Source: Chloroflexota bacterium (lineage in GTDB: Bacteria > Chloroflexota > Anaerolineae > Promineifilales > Promineifilaceae). Taken from it: a stretch of DNA of 7,486 nt. Shown piece after piece: positions 1 through 5,787 of the stretch. Made by a program: the position numbers and the translations under genes. Under the pieces are notes generated by a model. The model saw nothing but the letters and a program-made list of their open reading frames with translations, made no database searches and was not told the DNA's origin. The DNA is taken from the NCBI GenBank assembly GCA_024278255.1, contig JAJRTP010000018.1:1-7486 (forward strand), in the 5' to 3' direction. The number at the start of each line of letters is the position of its first letter. Position 1 is the first letter of the stretch.

Positions 1-109
1 CGATGATGGCGACCAATAACCGATATGTTCACCCGGGAAAGTTTAGGGGCTGCCGCCTGCTATTATGAACCAAATGTTGTAAAGTGATTTGCCAAATCGC
101 TCTACATTT

Positions 110-116
110 AGAGGTG
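110..116 (+). promoter_or_regulatory. Ribosome binding site that fixes the translin start
   Basis: AGAGGTG lies 6 nt before ATG 123. It favours that codon over the in-frame ATG at 84, which would place the Shine-Dalgarno inside the coding region and add 13 residues unlike the family's N-terminus. No convincing -10/-35 pair was found between 1 and 109. Confidence 0.6.
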
Positions 117-122
117 CAATTC

Positions 123-758
123 ATGGAACAGTTGGACAAAATCAGTGAACAGATTCGGACAGAATTTGAGCAAGTAAATGCCGCCCGCGACCTGGCGTAC
201 CAGCGTTCCCGTAAGCTGATCAGTCTGTGTGCCCGGACCATTCGGGCTACACATCGGGAAGAATGGGAGACGGCCGAATCGCTGTTGGCCGAAGCGCAGG
301 CAGCCAAAGAAACGTTGGTAGCGGACGTAGAACCTTACTGTAATTTGTATTATGCCGGATACACGCAGGACGCCATCAAGGAATATGTGGAGGCCCGGTT
401 GACGTATGCGCTGGTGCGGCAACGGCCGTTACCCACCCCCGATGAACTGCAAGCGGAAAGCAATACCTGGCTCAACGGTCTGGCCGAAGCCGCCACCGAA
501 CTGCGCCGCCGCATCCTGGACATCATCCGCCACGGCTACACGGAGGAGGCTGAGCGGCTGCTGGACAGTATGGATTTGATTTACAGTACGCTGGTGACGT
601 TTGATTTCAACGACAGCATTACGGGCGGTTTGCGCCGCCGCACGGACACAGTGCGGGCTGTGCTGGAACGCACTCGCGGCGACGTGACCAACAGCTTGCG
701 TCAGGCGCAGTTGGAAGAGGCGTTGCAGTCGTTAGAGAGGAAATTGGGTAGTCGGTAA
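123..758 (+). CDS. Translin family protein
   Basis: This is a 211-aa, mostly helical protein that I recognise as a prokaryotic member of the translin/TRAX family. Translin and TRAX are helical-bundle nucleic-acid-binding proteins; with TRAX they form the C3PO ribonuclease of eukaryotes, and archaeal homologues form a related complex. Evidence: an N-terminal helix rich in acidic residues; the YYAGYTQDAIKEYVEA stretch at 76-91, which matches the family's central helix; and the C-terminal stretch 170-188 (LRRRTDTVRAVLERTRGDV). Glu87 and Glu90 in KEYVEA match the spacing of the first two catalytic acids of TRAX. The third acid cannot be placed with certainty: the nearest candidate is Asp151, and the TRAX-equivalent position may be Tyr or Ser. 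Length fits the family. The product should be cytosolic; there is no signal peptide or membrane segment. Whether it cuts RNA or only binds nucleic acid is unknown. The last three codons and the stop are built from repeat units. It converges on the gene at 787-1203. Confidence 0.82.
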   Translation: MEQLDKISEQIRTEFEQVNAARDLAYQRSRKLISLCARTIRATHREEWETAESLLAEAQAAKETLVADVEPYCNLYYAGYTQDAIKEYVEARLTYALVRQRPLPTPDELQAESNTWLNGLAEAATELRRRILDIIRHGYTEEAERLLDSMDLIYSTLVTFDFNDSITGGLRRRTDTVRAVLERTRGDVTNSLRQAQLEEALQSLERKLGSR

Positions 759-781
759 TCGGTAATCGGTGGTCAGTAATT
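747..781. repeat. Heptamer array A at the translin stop codon
   Basis: Five consecutive 7-mers: GGTAGTC (747), GGTAATC (754), GGTAATC (761), GGTGGTC (768) and AGTAATT (775). The array begins inside the translin frame, where ggt-agt-cgg-taa encodes Gly-Ser-Arg-stop, and fills the convergent gap. GGTAAT at 761-766 can pair with ATTACC at 779-784, so a weak stem is possible. The unit GGTAATC also starts array D at 5699, which links the two arrays. Confidence 0.7.
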
Positions 782-786
782 ACCAG

Positions 787-1203
787 TTATTTCTGCCCAG
801 CGCCAATCATTCCTATACCCAGCCCAATTAACAACCCTACGGCCGTCCACAAAGGAATTTGGTTTATGACCCACTCGATTTCAGCCAGGCTGAATTCCGG
901 GCCGTGACCGTGCAGGCCGGTTTTGACAGCCATTAGGAGCAGGGTGAGCAGGCTGCTGCCCAGGCCGAGCAGGAGTCCGGATACGGCCGTCACCCCCAAC
1001 CATTTCCCCATCGGCAAGACACGGCCGCCCAGATATTTTTGCAGAAGATAGAGGAGAGATACGGCCGTCACCCCCACCGCCAGCAGCACAGAACGCCACA
1101 GCCCCCCTTCCAGACCAATCCAGATAACGCCATAGACGCCGACGACGGCCGTGAGCCATTTCAGACCGGGTAATTTATGAGGAATCTGCATAGAATTTAC
1201 CAT
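787..1203 (-). CDS. Small hypothetical membrane protein, four predicted TM segments
   Basis: A 138-aa very hydrophobic protein that I do not recognise as a named family. Hydrophobic segments lie at about 14-32, 36-54, 68-92 and 114-136. They are separated by short loops with positive residues (KYLGGR, GKW) and one polar loop at about 94-112 containing HGHGPEFSLAEIE. Starts considered: ATG at 1203 (used here); ATG at 1191, giving 134 aa; and a TTG at 1269, which lies in the loop of a hairpin and adds an unlikely polar leader. None has a strong Shine-Dalgarno. Four exact ACGGCCGT palindromes fall in this gene, all in the frame Thr-Ala-Val and all inside hydrophobic segments. It diverges from the flavin reductase gene and may share its operator at 1204-1221, which directly abuts the ATG. 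Function unknown. Confidence 0.6.
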   Translation of the reverse strand: MVNSMQIPHKLPGLKWLTAVVGVYGVIWIGLEGGLWRSVLLAVGVTAVSLLYLLQKYLGGRVLPMGKWLGVTAVSGLLLGLGSSLLTLLLMAVKTGLHGHGPEFSLAEIEWVINQIPLWTAVGLLIGLGIGMIGAGQK

Positions 1204-1221
1204 ACTGGACGATAGTCCAGT
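1204..1221. promoter_or_regulatory. Candidate operator, 18-bp inverted repeat
   Basis: ACTGGACGATAGTCCAGT consists of perfect 7-bp arms around GATA. It lies in the divergent gap, directly upstream of the -35 element of the rightward promoter and directly before the ATG of the leftward gene. It could therefore bind a dimeric winged-helix regulator controlling one or both genes. The regulator is not encoded in the window and its family cannot be told from the site. Confidence 0.5.
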
Positions 1222-1225
1222 TTTC

Positions 1226-1253
1226 TTGACGTCCCATCGCGCTAAACTATAGA
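1226..1253 (+). promoter_or_regulatory. Sigma70-type promoter for the flavin reductase-like gene
   Basis: TTGACG (1226-1231), a 16-bp spacer, then TATAGA (1248-1253). Transcription would start near 1260, putting the hairpin at 1251-1283 at or near the 5' end of the message. On the other strand TATAGT (1246-1251) could act as the -10 of an overlapping leftward promoter, but no good -35 accompanies it. Confidence 0.5.
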
Positions 1254-1283
1254 AGTTCAACTTCGCCAAGAAGTTGAACTTCT
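1251..1283. repeat. Perfect hairpin E (14-bp stem, 5-nt loop)
   Basis: AGAAGTTCAACTTC (1251-1264) is the exact reverse complement of 1270-1283, with loop GCCAA. Each arm is itself nearly palindromic (GAAGTT-C-AACTTC), so the element is also two palindromes in tandem. No T-run follows, so an intrinsic terminator is unlikely. It ends 30 nt before ATG 1314 and shares its framework with the hairpin at 3201-3233. Confidence 0.75.
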
Positions 1284-1313
1284 TCGTAAAAACAGCAAAA
1301 GGAGTTAAATATT

Positions 1314-1805
1314 ATGTCAAACGATCCGATTAAAGATGCCTTGTCCCGAATGCCTTATGGATTTTACGCCATTACTTCCCGTAATGGCGAAGATGTCAAT
1401 GCCATGGTGGCCAATTGGGTGATGCAAGCCTCATTTTCGCCGCGCCTTATAGCCATGGCCCTACAAAAAAAGGCATACAGCTACAGCGTCATCAGTGAAG
1501 GCGGTGTTTTTGCTGTCAACATCTTCAACAAAGGAGATCAGGAGGCAATGATGCCTTTTACCAAGGGGCGGGCCAAAAACCCGGACAAAATGAAAGAGGC
1601 TGACTACACCTCAGCACCCAAAACCGGATGTCCCGTATTAACTGGGGCTGCCGCTTACGTGGAATGCCGCGTGGTGCAAATGATAGACGTTGGCGGCGAC
1701 CACGACATTCTGGTGGGCGAAGTAGTTGGCGGCGACACTCTCAAACCGGGCGACGTTTCGGATACGTTAACCTTGCTGGATGTTGGCTGGAGTTATGCGG
1801 GGTGA
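1314..1805 (+). CDS. Flavin reductase-like domain protein (FMN-binding split barrel)
   Basis: A 163-aa single-domain protein of the flavin reductase-like family (Flavin_Reduct). Such proteins bind FMN and reduce flavin with NAD(P)H or act as small flavoproteins; the partner here is unknown. Family features: MPYGFYAITS at 13-22; the segment from NAMVANWV (29-36) through SPRLIAMALQKKAYSYSVI (42-60), which builds the FMN pocket; FAVNIF at 66-71; and GDHDILVGEVV at 128-138, the usual histidine-bearing strand near the C-terminus. The start is well supported: AAAAGGAG at 1297-1304 lies 9 nt before the ATG. It is cytosolic, with no signal peptide. A promoter at 1226-1253, an operator-like palindrome and a 5'-UTR hairpin lie upstream, so it is probably transcribed alone. 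Its TGA stop is the first three bases of repeat array B. It has no copy of ACGGCCGT, but at this length that is not significant. Confidence 0.88.
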   Translation: MSNDPIKDALSRMPYGFYAITSRNGEDVNAMVANWVMQASFSPRLIAMALQKKAYSYSVISEGGVFAVNIFNKGDQEAMMPFTKGRAKNPDKMKEADYTSAPKTGCPVLTGAAAYVECRVVQMIDVGGDHDILVGEVVGGDTLKPGDVSDTLTLLDVGWSYAG

Positions 1806-1876
1806 TCAGTGTTCAGTAAGCAGTGTTCAGTGTTCAGCAAGTAGGTGACTGAACACTGAACACTGAAAACTGATCA
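1803..1876. repeat. Inverted heptamer array B between convergent genes
   Basis: Five forward units start at 1807: CAGTGTT, CAGTAAG, CAGTGTT, CAGTGTT, CAGCAAG. Four opposed units start at 1848: ACTGAAC, ACTGAAC, ACTGAAA, ACTGATC. The outer ends (1803-1817 and 1862-1876) pair at 14 of 15 positions. The inner units pair after a 7-nt bulge. Both ends are TGATCA, giving the TGA stop of the flavin reductase gene on the + strand and the TGA stop of the DUF4230 gene on the - strand. No U-tract is present, but a long stem here could still end or protect both transcripts. Confidence 0.85.
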
Positions 1877-2638
1877 AGGCGCTTCCGGCGTGGGGGTGAG
1901 CAAAATATACCCTTTGGGGATTTGCTGCACATACGGTTCGGGGACGGGGGGTGTCTCGTCGGTGAAGATGACGTTTTCAAAGCCCAGTCCTTTGATGAAG
2001 TTGAGCATGTATTGCTGCGCGTTGTATTCGGCCGTTTCCAGCACGCCGCTGGCAGTGGCTTCTTCTTTTAAGCGTTGTTCGGCCACTTTGCGCACTTCTG
2101 TTTCCAGGGTGGGATCGGCGCGGGTGAGCAAACCGGTGTCCCGATCCGCTACGTAGGATTTCTCATTGTCCAGCGCCGGTAAATCGTCAAACAATTCTAC
2201 TTCCGGCAGATGAACCATCACCGTTACTGGATCCACCACGGCAATATCTTCTGGCGTCATTTTGGCAAAATCTATGCCCGCCACCACTTTGCCGTGGGCG
2301 ACAAATATGAGCGATTCGCCCATGGCGCCCCACAGAAAATCATTATTCCGTTCGGCCGTAACCACTTTTTCCATCTCTACTGAGGCGGTTTCCAGGCGGG
2401 CCAGATCGTTAATTTCGTTGACGATGGTGGTGGAACTGGGCAGAATAACCGGCGTGGCCGGGATCAATAGTTGATTGAACATATTGCCAATCGGTTCTGC
2501 CAGGCCCTTATTCACGGAGCGGGCGGTGGTAATCACGGTAAAAGCAGCAAAGGCCCCGATAATAAAAAACAAAATCATAAAAAGATACATTATTTTGCGC
2601 AGCATACTATCACTTTTCGCATCATTCGTGTTTGTCAT
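1874..2638 (-). CDS. DUF4230 family membrane-anchored protein
   Basis: A 254-aa protein of the DUF4230 family, whose function is unknown. A short polar N-terminus is followed by one membrane segment at about 14-37 (YLFMILFFIIGAFAAFTVIT). The rest is probably extracytoplasmic. Family signals are EKVVTAERNNDFLWG at 90-104, GESLIFVAHGKVVAGID at 107-123 and the VHLPEVELF strand at 142-150. A helical stretch at 175-212 (many E, K, A, Q) leads into NFIKGLGFENVIF at 213-225. The C-terminus is proline-rich (PTPEAP). The start is supported by GGGGAG on the minus strand (2647-2652), 8 nt before the ATG. Its stop lies in array B. It is divergent from the operon at 2918. Two near-copies of the palindrome (TCGGCCGT at 2028 and 2352 on +) encode Thr-Ala-Glu. 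Confidence 0.82.
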   Translation of the reverse strand: MTNTNDAKSDSMLRKIMYLFMILFFIIGAFAAFTVITTARSVNKGLAEPIGNMFNQLLIPATPVILPSSTTIVNEINDLARLETASVEMEKVVTAERNNDFLWGAMGESLIFVAHGKVVAGIDFAKMTPEDIAVVDPVTVMVHLPEVELFDDLPALDNEKSYVADRDTGLLTRADPTLETEVRKVAEQRLKEEATASGVLETAEYNAQQYMLNFIKGLGFENVIFTDETPPVPEPYVQQIPKGYILLTPTPEAP

Positions 2639-2694
2639 TCACTCAACTCCCCGGTCCGGTACCCATTGGGGCAAACGGCCGTTTATCATTACAG

Positions 2695-2724
2695 CAGAAT
2701 TCTCTGCCCGCAGAATTTTCTGCC
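2695..2724. repeat. Two tandem short palindromes upstream of the DUF4230 gene
   Basis: CAGAATTCTCTGCC (2695-2708) and CAGAATTTTCTGCC (2711-2724) are 14-mers that differ at one base. Each is nearly palindromic together with its preceding G: GCAGA-ATTC-TCTGC and GCAGAA-TT-TTCTGC. They lie about 60-85 bp upstream of the DUF4230 start. A possible minus-strand -10 element (TATGAT, 2733-2738) sits just beyond them but has no convincing -35. They could be a tandem operator; this is inference only. The rest of 2653-2803 shows one ACGGCCGT copy and nothing else I can assign. Confidence 0.4.
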
Positions 2725-2803
2725 GACTGCCTATCATAAAACAATTTCTTTATTTGAGTTACGTTAACAGGGGGGCGCACTCAGATTTTACTCATATGTA
2801 GCC

Positions 2804-2883
2804 GGATAGTCTGGTAGTCGCGTAGTCGGGTAGTCAAATAGGCGGTTACCCGACTACAAGACTACAAGACTACCCGACTACTT
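2804..2883. repeat. Inverted octamer array C in a divergent gap
   Basis: Four forward units ending in TAGTC start at 2804: GGATAGTC, TGGTAGTC, GCGTAGTC, GGGTAGTC. After a 16-nt centre come four opposed units, starting at 2852: GACTACAA, GACTACAA, GACTACCC, GACTACTT. The two blocks can pair as a long imperfect stem. The last two bases (TT, 2882-2883) are the first two bases of the -35 TTGACA, so the array abuts and partly builds the promoter of the operon. Confidence 0.82.
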
Positions 2884-2910
2884 GACATACACGCTCTGAC
2901 AGCCCACAAT
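2882..2910 (+). promoter_or_regulatory. Sigma70-type promoter of the ylxP-ABC operon, probably leaderless
   Basis: TTGACA (2882-2887, a perfect consensus -35), a 17-bp spacer, then CACAAT (2905-2910, 4 of 6 matches). A start about 7 nt after the -10 falls at 2917-2918, on the ATG of the next gene. No Shine-Dalgarno is visible upstream of that ATG, which agrees with a leaderless message. An alternative -10, AATAAT (2908-2913), would need a 20-bp spacer. Confidence 0.5.
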
Positions 2911-2917
2911 AATCCGC

Positions 2918-3202
2918 ATGGTAGTAGCAACGTGCATTATTACATTGCAGTTGGACGGCGTCATGTCCTTAAAGGAAAAGCGCAGTATCATCAAGCCGAT
3001 TTTGGCCCGGCTGCCCCGGCAGTTTAATGTGGCCGTAGCAGAAATAGACCATCAGGATGTGTGGCAAACGGCCGTGATCGCCCTGGTAACCATCGGCAAC
3101 GATACAGGTCACCTGCACAGCCAACTGGAAAAATCCGTCGCCTGGCTGGAGCAGTTTCGCCCCGACGCCCCCATCGCGGATTACTCAATCGAAATTTGGT
3201 AG
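2918..3202 (+). CDS. ylxP: YlxP/DUF503 family protein
   Basis: A 94-aa protein matching the DUF503 (YlxP-like) family over its full length. The family signatures are SLKEKR at 17-22, then IIKPILARLPRQFNVAVAEI (24-43) ending in DHQDVWQ (44-50), and NDTGHLHSQLEK at 61-72. The fold in this family is a small ferredoxin-like alpha/beta domain. In Bacillus the gene lies with infB and rbfA, and a link to ribosome maturation is suspected but not settled. Here neither neighbour is present, and it heads a group of exporter genes instead. It has no signal peptide. There is no ribosome binding site; a promoter placed so that transcription begins at about the ATG suggests leaderless translation. The TAG stop overlaps the first two bases of the hairpin at 3201-3233. 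Confidence 0.88.
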   Translation: MVVATCIITLQLDGVMSLKEKRSIIKPILARLPRQFNVAVAEIDHQDVWQTAVIALVTIGNDTGHLHSQLEKSVAWLEQFRPDAPIADYSIEIW

Positions 3203-3233
3203 ATTGGTTCAATCTCCAAGATTGAACCAATCT
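3201..3233. repeat. Perfect hairpin F (15-bp stem, 3-nt loop)
   Basis: AGATTGGTTCAATCT (3201-3215) and its exact reverse complement (3219-3233) flank the loop CCA. Each arm is itself quasi-palindromic (AGATTG...CAATCT). The hairpin begins within the ylxP stop codon and ends 45 nt before the next ATG. No T-run follows beyond TTT, so it looks more like an RNA-stabilising or processing element than a terminator. Its framework matches the hairpin at 1251-1283. Confidence 0.8.
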
Positions 3234-3278
3234 TTGCAAGCAAAGGAACCATTTCCGCTGAAAACACGTATACAAAAC

Positions 3279-5696
3279 ATGAGACATCGTTTTCCCAAAA
3301 GTATCGGCCTCATTCTGATTTTATTATTGCTGCTGGGCGCGTGGACGCAGCCGGACGCGGCGCGGGGCGGCTTGATCATGACTGCCCGTGCCGGTTTTGA
3401 CGGCTTCTACAAGAGCGGCCAGTGGGTTCCCGTTTACGTGACTTTGAGCAACAGCAGTTCGCTTGTGGAAGGGACGGTGCAAATCGTGACCAATCCTGCA
3501 TCTTCTTCGGAGCGGCTGGTGTATGATGCCCCGGTCAGCCTGCCCACCCAATCCAAAAAACTGGTGACACTCTACGTGCAGGCGCCCAATTTCACCAATA
3601 CGTTGCAGGTAGAGTTTCTGGATGAAAACGGCGAACTGGTGGTAGAAACGGCGACCAATTCCCTTTCCCAACTGCTGCCGGACGCTTTGCTGTATGGTGT
3701 GGTTACGCCGGAACCGGGTGAATTTGGTTTTCTGGAAAATGTAACCGGCACGTATAAAGAGGCTAAAGTGGCCTTCTTAAGTCTGGAGGAACTGCCGGAA
3801 ACGGCCGTGCCCTGGAACAATCTCGACGTTTTAATCATCCACGACAGCGACACCGGGCAGCTCACCCCGGCCCAAAAAGAGGCGCTGAATGCCTGGGTGG
3901 ATACCGGCGGCCAACTCGTTCTGACCGGCGGGGCTAACTGGCAAAAAACTACGGCCGTCTTTGGGGACAAACTGCCCGTGACCATCAGCGGCAGTGAATC
4001 GGTAGACGATTTGCCGGCCTTGGTGACGGCCGTGGGCGAACCCTTCCGCGATCCCGGCCCCTACGTCATCACCAACAGCAGCCTGGCGCGGGGCGAACTG
4101 CTTTTCCACCAGGACGGTCTGCCCATTTTGGCCCGCCAGTCGCAGGGGCGGGGTTCTGTCTACTTTTTAGCCCTCGATCCGGCCCTGGCCCCCTTGCAGG
4201 ATTGGGATGGCAGCGAACTGTTCTGGGCTAGTATGGCAGCCCAGGTTCCCGGCCAAAGTTTGTGGAGCGCGGGGCCGCAGAATGGGTACGCGGCTAAAAA
4301 TGCCGCCGCCAGCCTGCCTTCCGTTTCTCTGCCGTCGGCCTGGCAGTTGGGCGGCCTGCTGCTCGTCTACATTGTGATTATGGGGCCGGTCAATTACTGG
4401 ATGTTGAAGCGGCGCAATAAGCTGGAACGAGCCTGGCTGACCATTCCGGCTTTGGTATTGGTTTTTAGCGGCATTGCCTATCTGGTCGGCTTCCAGATTC
4501 GGGGGACGACGGTGCTGGTGAATCAGATGGCAGTGGCTTACAGCACGGTGGACAGTGAGTATGCCCGCGTCTATAGTTTGCTGGGTCTGTTTTCGCCGCA
4601 GCGCTCTACGCACGATCTTATTTTTGGGGACGGGGCGTTGGCCCGGCCGTTTGGCTCGCATTTTGGCCCGGAGTTGGGGGGCAACGGCCGTATCGGCTCC
4701 ATCCAGTACGGCAGTGACGTGACTATCACAGACATTCGCCTGGACACGGCCGAAACCCAGACGTTTACTGCCCAAAACAGCGTATCTGCTATTAACGTCA
4801 ATGGTGAAGCCGCCCTCAATTTGAAAGACGGCAGTCTTACGCTGGATGTGACCGTGCAAAACAACAGTGAAATTCTTTTACAGACAGCTTCTCTCTTATT
4901 TGGCTCGACGGCTATTGAATTAGGCGATTTGGCGGCGGGACAGGCGGAAACCATTTCTCATGTCGTTGGTTCGGCCTCCGCCGGCAGTTCTTCACCGGGT
5001 TTCCGACCCGTCCGGCCCGGTTATGCGCCGTTGATGGGCAATGCGGAAGTTATTCTGGGCACGTTTGATTACTATGATGACCGGGTATTGTACGGCCGTT
5101 ACCAACTCCTGGAAGCCCTCGACGGCGAGGCATACAATCCCGGCAGTTTACCCCTTTCTGAAAGTGCCGTTTACCTGCTGGCCTGGGCTGATTCGGCCCA
5201 GATTGACGTGACCACCGATCAGAAAAATACCGAGAGAACCGATACAACTCTCTACTTTATCGAAATACCCTTGCAGCAAAATATTGTCAGCGGCAAACGC
5301 ATTTCTATTCCTGTAGCCTTATTACACTGGGAGGCAATTGCCGACAGCGGCGTTTACGAACCAGCCATTCAGGATTTATTTTTGAATCAGGGCTGGGTAG
5401 AATTAGAGTACACGCCCTGGCCGGAATTTCAGACGATGCAGGTTAATGAGCTGGCTCTGGTTCTGGAAGCACCTGATGGAGATACCAGCGCCTTTTTGCC
5501 GGATATACGTCTGTGGAACTGGCAAAAAGAGAGTTGGGATAAATTTAAGGCGGACTGGGGAGAAACGGCCGTAGCCGAACCGAACCCCTACGTTGGCCCC
5601 AACAACACCGTTCGCATCCGCGTGGAAGACCGCAGCGGCTACTACAACAAATCGCTGGATATTGTGTATCCGCTATTGACTGGAGACCTGGAGTAA
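3279..5696 (+). CDS. Large secreted/membrane protein with GATase-like segment, ABC exporter partner
   Basis: An 805-aa protein with a signal sequence or N-terminal anchor at 1-29 (MRHRFPK then GLILILLLLLGAW). Residues 30-130 look like a beta-sandwich. Residues about 137-300 resemble the Rossmann-like class I glutamine amidotransferase fold (NLDVLIIHDSDTGQL at 181-195, ALNAWVDTGGQLVLTGG at 202-218), with no evident catalytic Cys. A pair of membrane segments follows at about 355-373 (LGGLLLVYIVIMGPVNYWML) and 385-406. The remaining 400 residues are beta-rich and probably extracytoplasmic. Proteins of this build are often encoded beside ABC-2 transporters; the exact role is unknown. Start choice: the frame is open from TTG 3204, but that lies inside the hairpin. 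ATG 3279 gives a clean signal sequence but has no Shine-Dalgarno. AAGGA at 3243-3247 would instead suit a rare CTG start at 3258. Confidence 0.78.
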   Translation: MRHRFPKSIGLILILLLLLGAWTQPDAARGGLIMTARAGFDGFYKSGQWVPVYVTLSNSSSLVEGTVQIVTNPASSSERLVYDAPVSLPTQSKKLVTLYVQAPNFTNTLQVEFLDENGELVVETATNSLSQLLPDALLYGVVTPEPGEFGFLENVTGTYKEAKVAFLSLEELPETAVPWNNLDVLIIHDSDTGQLTPAQKEALNAWVDTGGQLVLTGGANWQKTTAVFGDKLPVTISGSESVDDLPALVTAVGEPFRDPGPYVITNSSLARGELLFHQDGLPILARQSQGRGSVYFLALDPALAPLQDWDGSELFWASMAAQVPGQSLWSAGPQNGYAAKNAAASLPSVSLPSAWQLGGLLLVYIVIMGPVNYWMLKRRNKLERAWLTIPALVLVFSGIAYLVGFQIRGTTVLVNQMAVAYSTVDSEYARVYSLLGLFSPQRSTHDLIFGDGALARPFGSHFGPELGGNGRIGSIQYGSDVTITDIRLDTAETQTFTAQNSVSAINVNGEAALNLKDGSLTLDVTVQNNSEILLQTASLLFGSTAIELGDLAAGQAETISHVVGSASAGSSSPGFRPVRPGYAPLMGNAEVILGTFDYYDDRVLYGRYQLLEALDGEAYNPGSLPLSESAVYLLAWADSAQIDVTTDQKNTERTDTTLYFIEIPLQQNIVSGKRISIPVALLHWEAIADSGVYEPAIQDLFLNQGWVELEYTPWPEFQTMQVNELALVLEAPDGDTSAFLPDIRLWNWQKESWDKFKADWGETAVAEPNPYVGPNNTVRIRVEDRSGYYNKSLDIVYPLLTGDLE

Positions 5697-5698
5697 CC

Positions 5699-5787
5699 GG
5701 TAATCAGTATTCAGTATTCAGTATTCAGTCAAAATATTACTAAACACTGAAAACTGAACACTGAAAACTGAAAACTGAACACTGAAA
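5699..5787. repeat. Inverted heptamer array D, fused to the ABC ATPase start codon
   Basis: GGTAATC (5699) is followed by three CAGTATT units (5705, 5712, 5719) and CAGTCAA (5726). After an AT-rich centre come six opposed units at 5746, 5753, 5760, 5767, 5774 and 5781, each ACTGAAA or ACTGAAC. The final A of the last unit is the A of the ATPase ATG. The array fills the whole gap between the two genes and leaves no room for a Shine-Dalgarno. GGTAATC also occurs in array A and ACTGAAC in array B. Confidence 0.88.

Noticed and set aside
3..68. Short open stretch in frame 3 ending at TGA 66-68, possibly the tail of an upstream gene
   Set aside because: About 21 codons are too few to judge, and no motif or composition signal supports it.
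1803..1876. Standard intrinsic terminators at the long inverted repeats
   Set aside because: None of the stems is followed by a T-run and most are not GC-rich, so classical rho-independent termination is not supported, although a role in ending or protecting transcripts remains possible.
1153..2674. Absence of exact ACGGCCGT over about 1.5 kb as a sign of recent gene transfer
   Set aside because: At one copy per 440 bp such a gap is not rare, and near-copies occur at 2028 and 2352.
2471..2801. Two overlapping rightward frames of about 100 aa
   Set aside because: They are antisense to the DUF4230 N-terminus and its upstream region, have no family resemblance, and their codons reflect the opposite gene.
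747..2883. CRISPR array as an explanation of the short tandem repeats
   Set aside because: The units are 7-8 bp, directly adjacent with no unique spacers, and mostly arranged in opposed blocks. No cas gene is present.
3204..3278. N-terminal extension of the 805-aa protein from TTG 3204
   Set aside because: The TTG lies inside the perfect hairpin and the first 25 residues are repeat-coded (VQSPRLNQS). They would precede a clear signal sequence starting at Met 3279.
4167..4859. A 230-aa leftward frame inside the 805-aa gene
   Set aside because: It has low-complexity composition typical of an antisense shadow, and the forward frame has clear domain and signal features.
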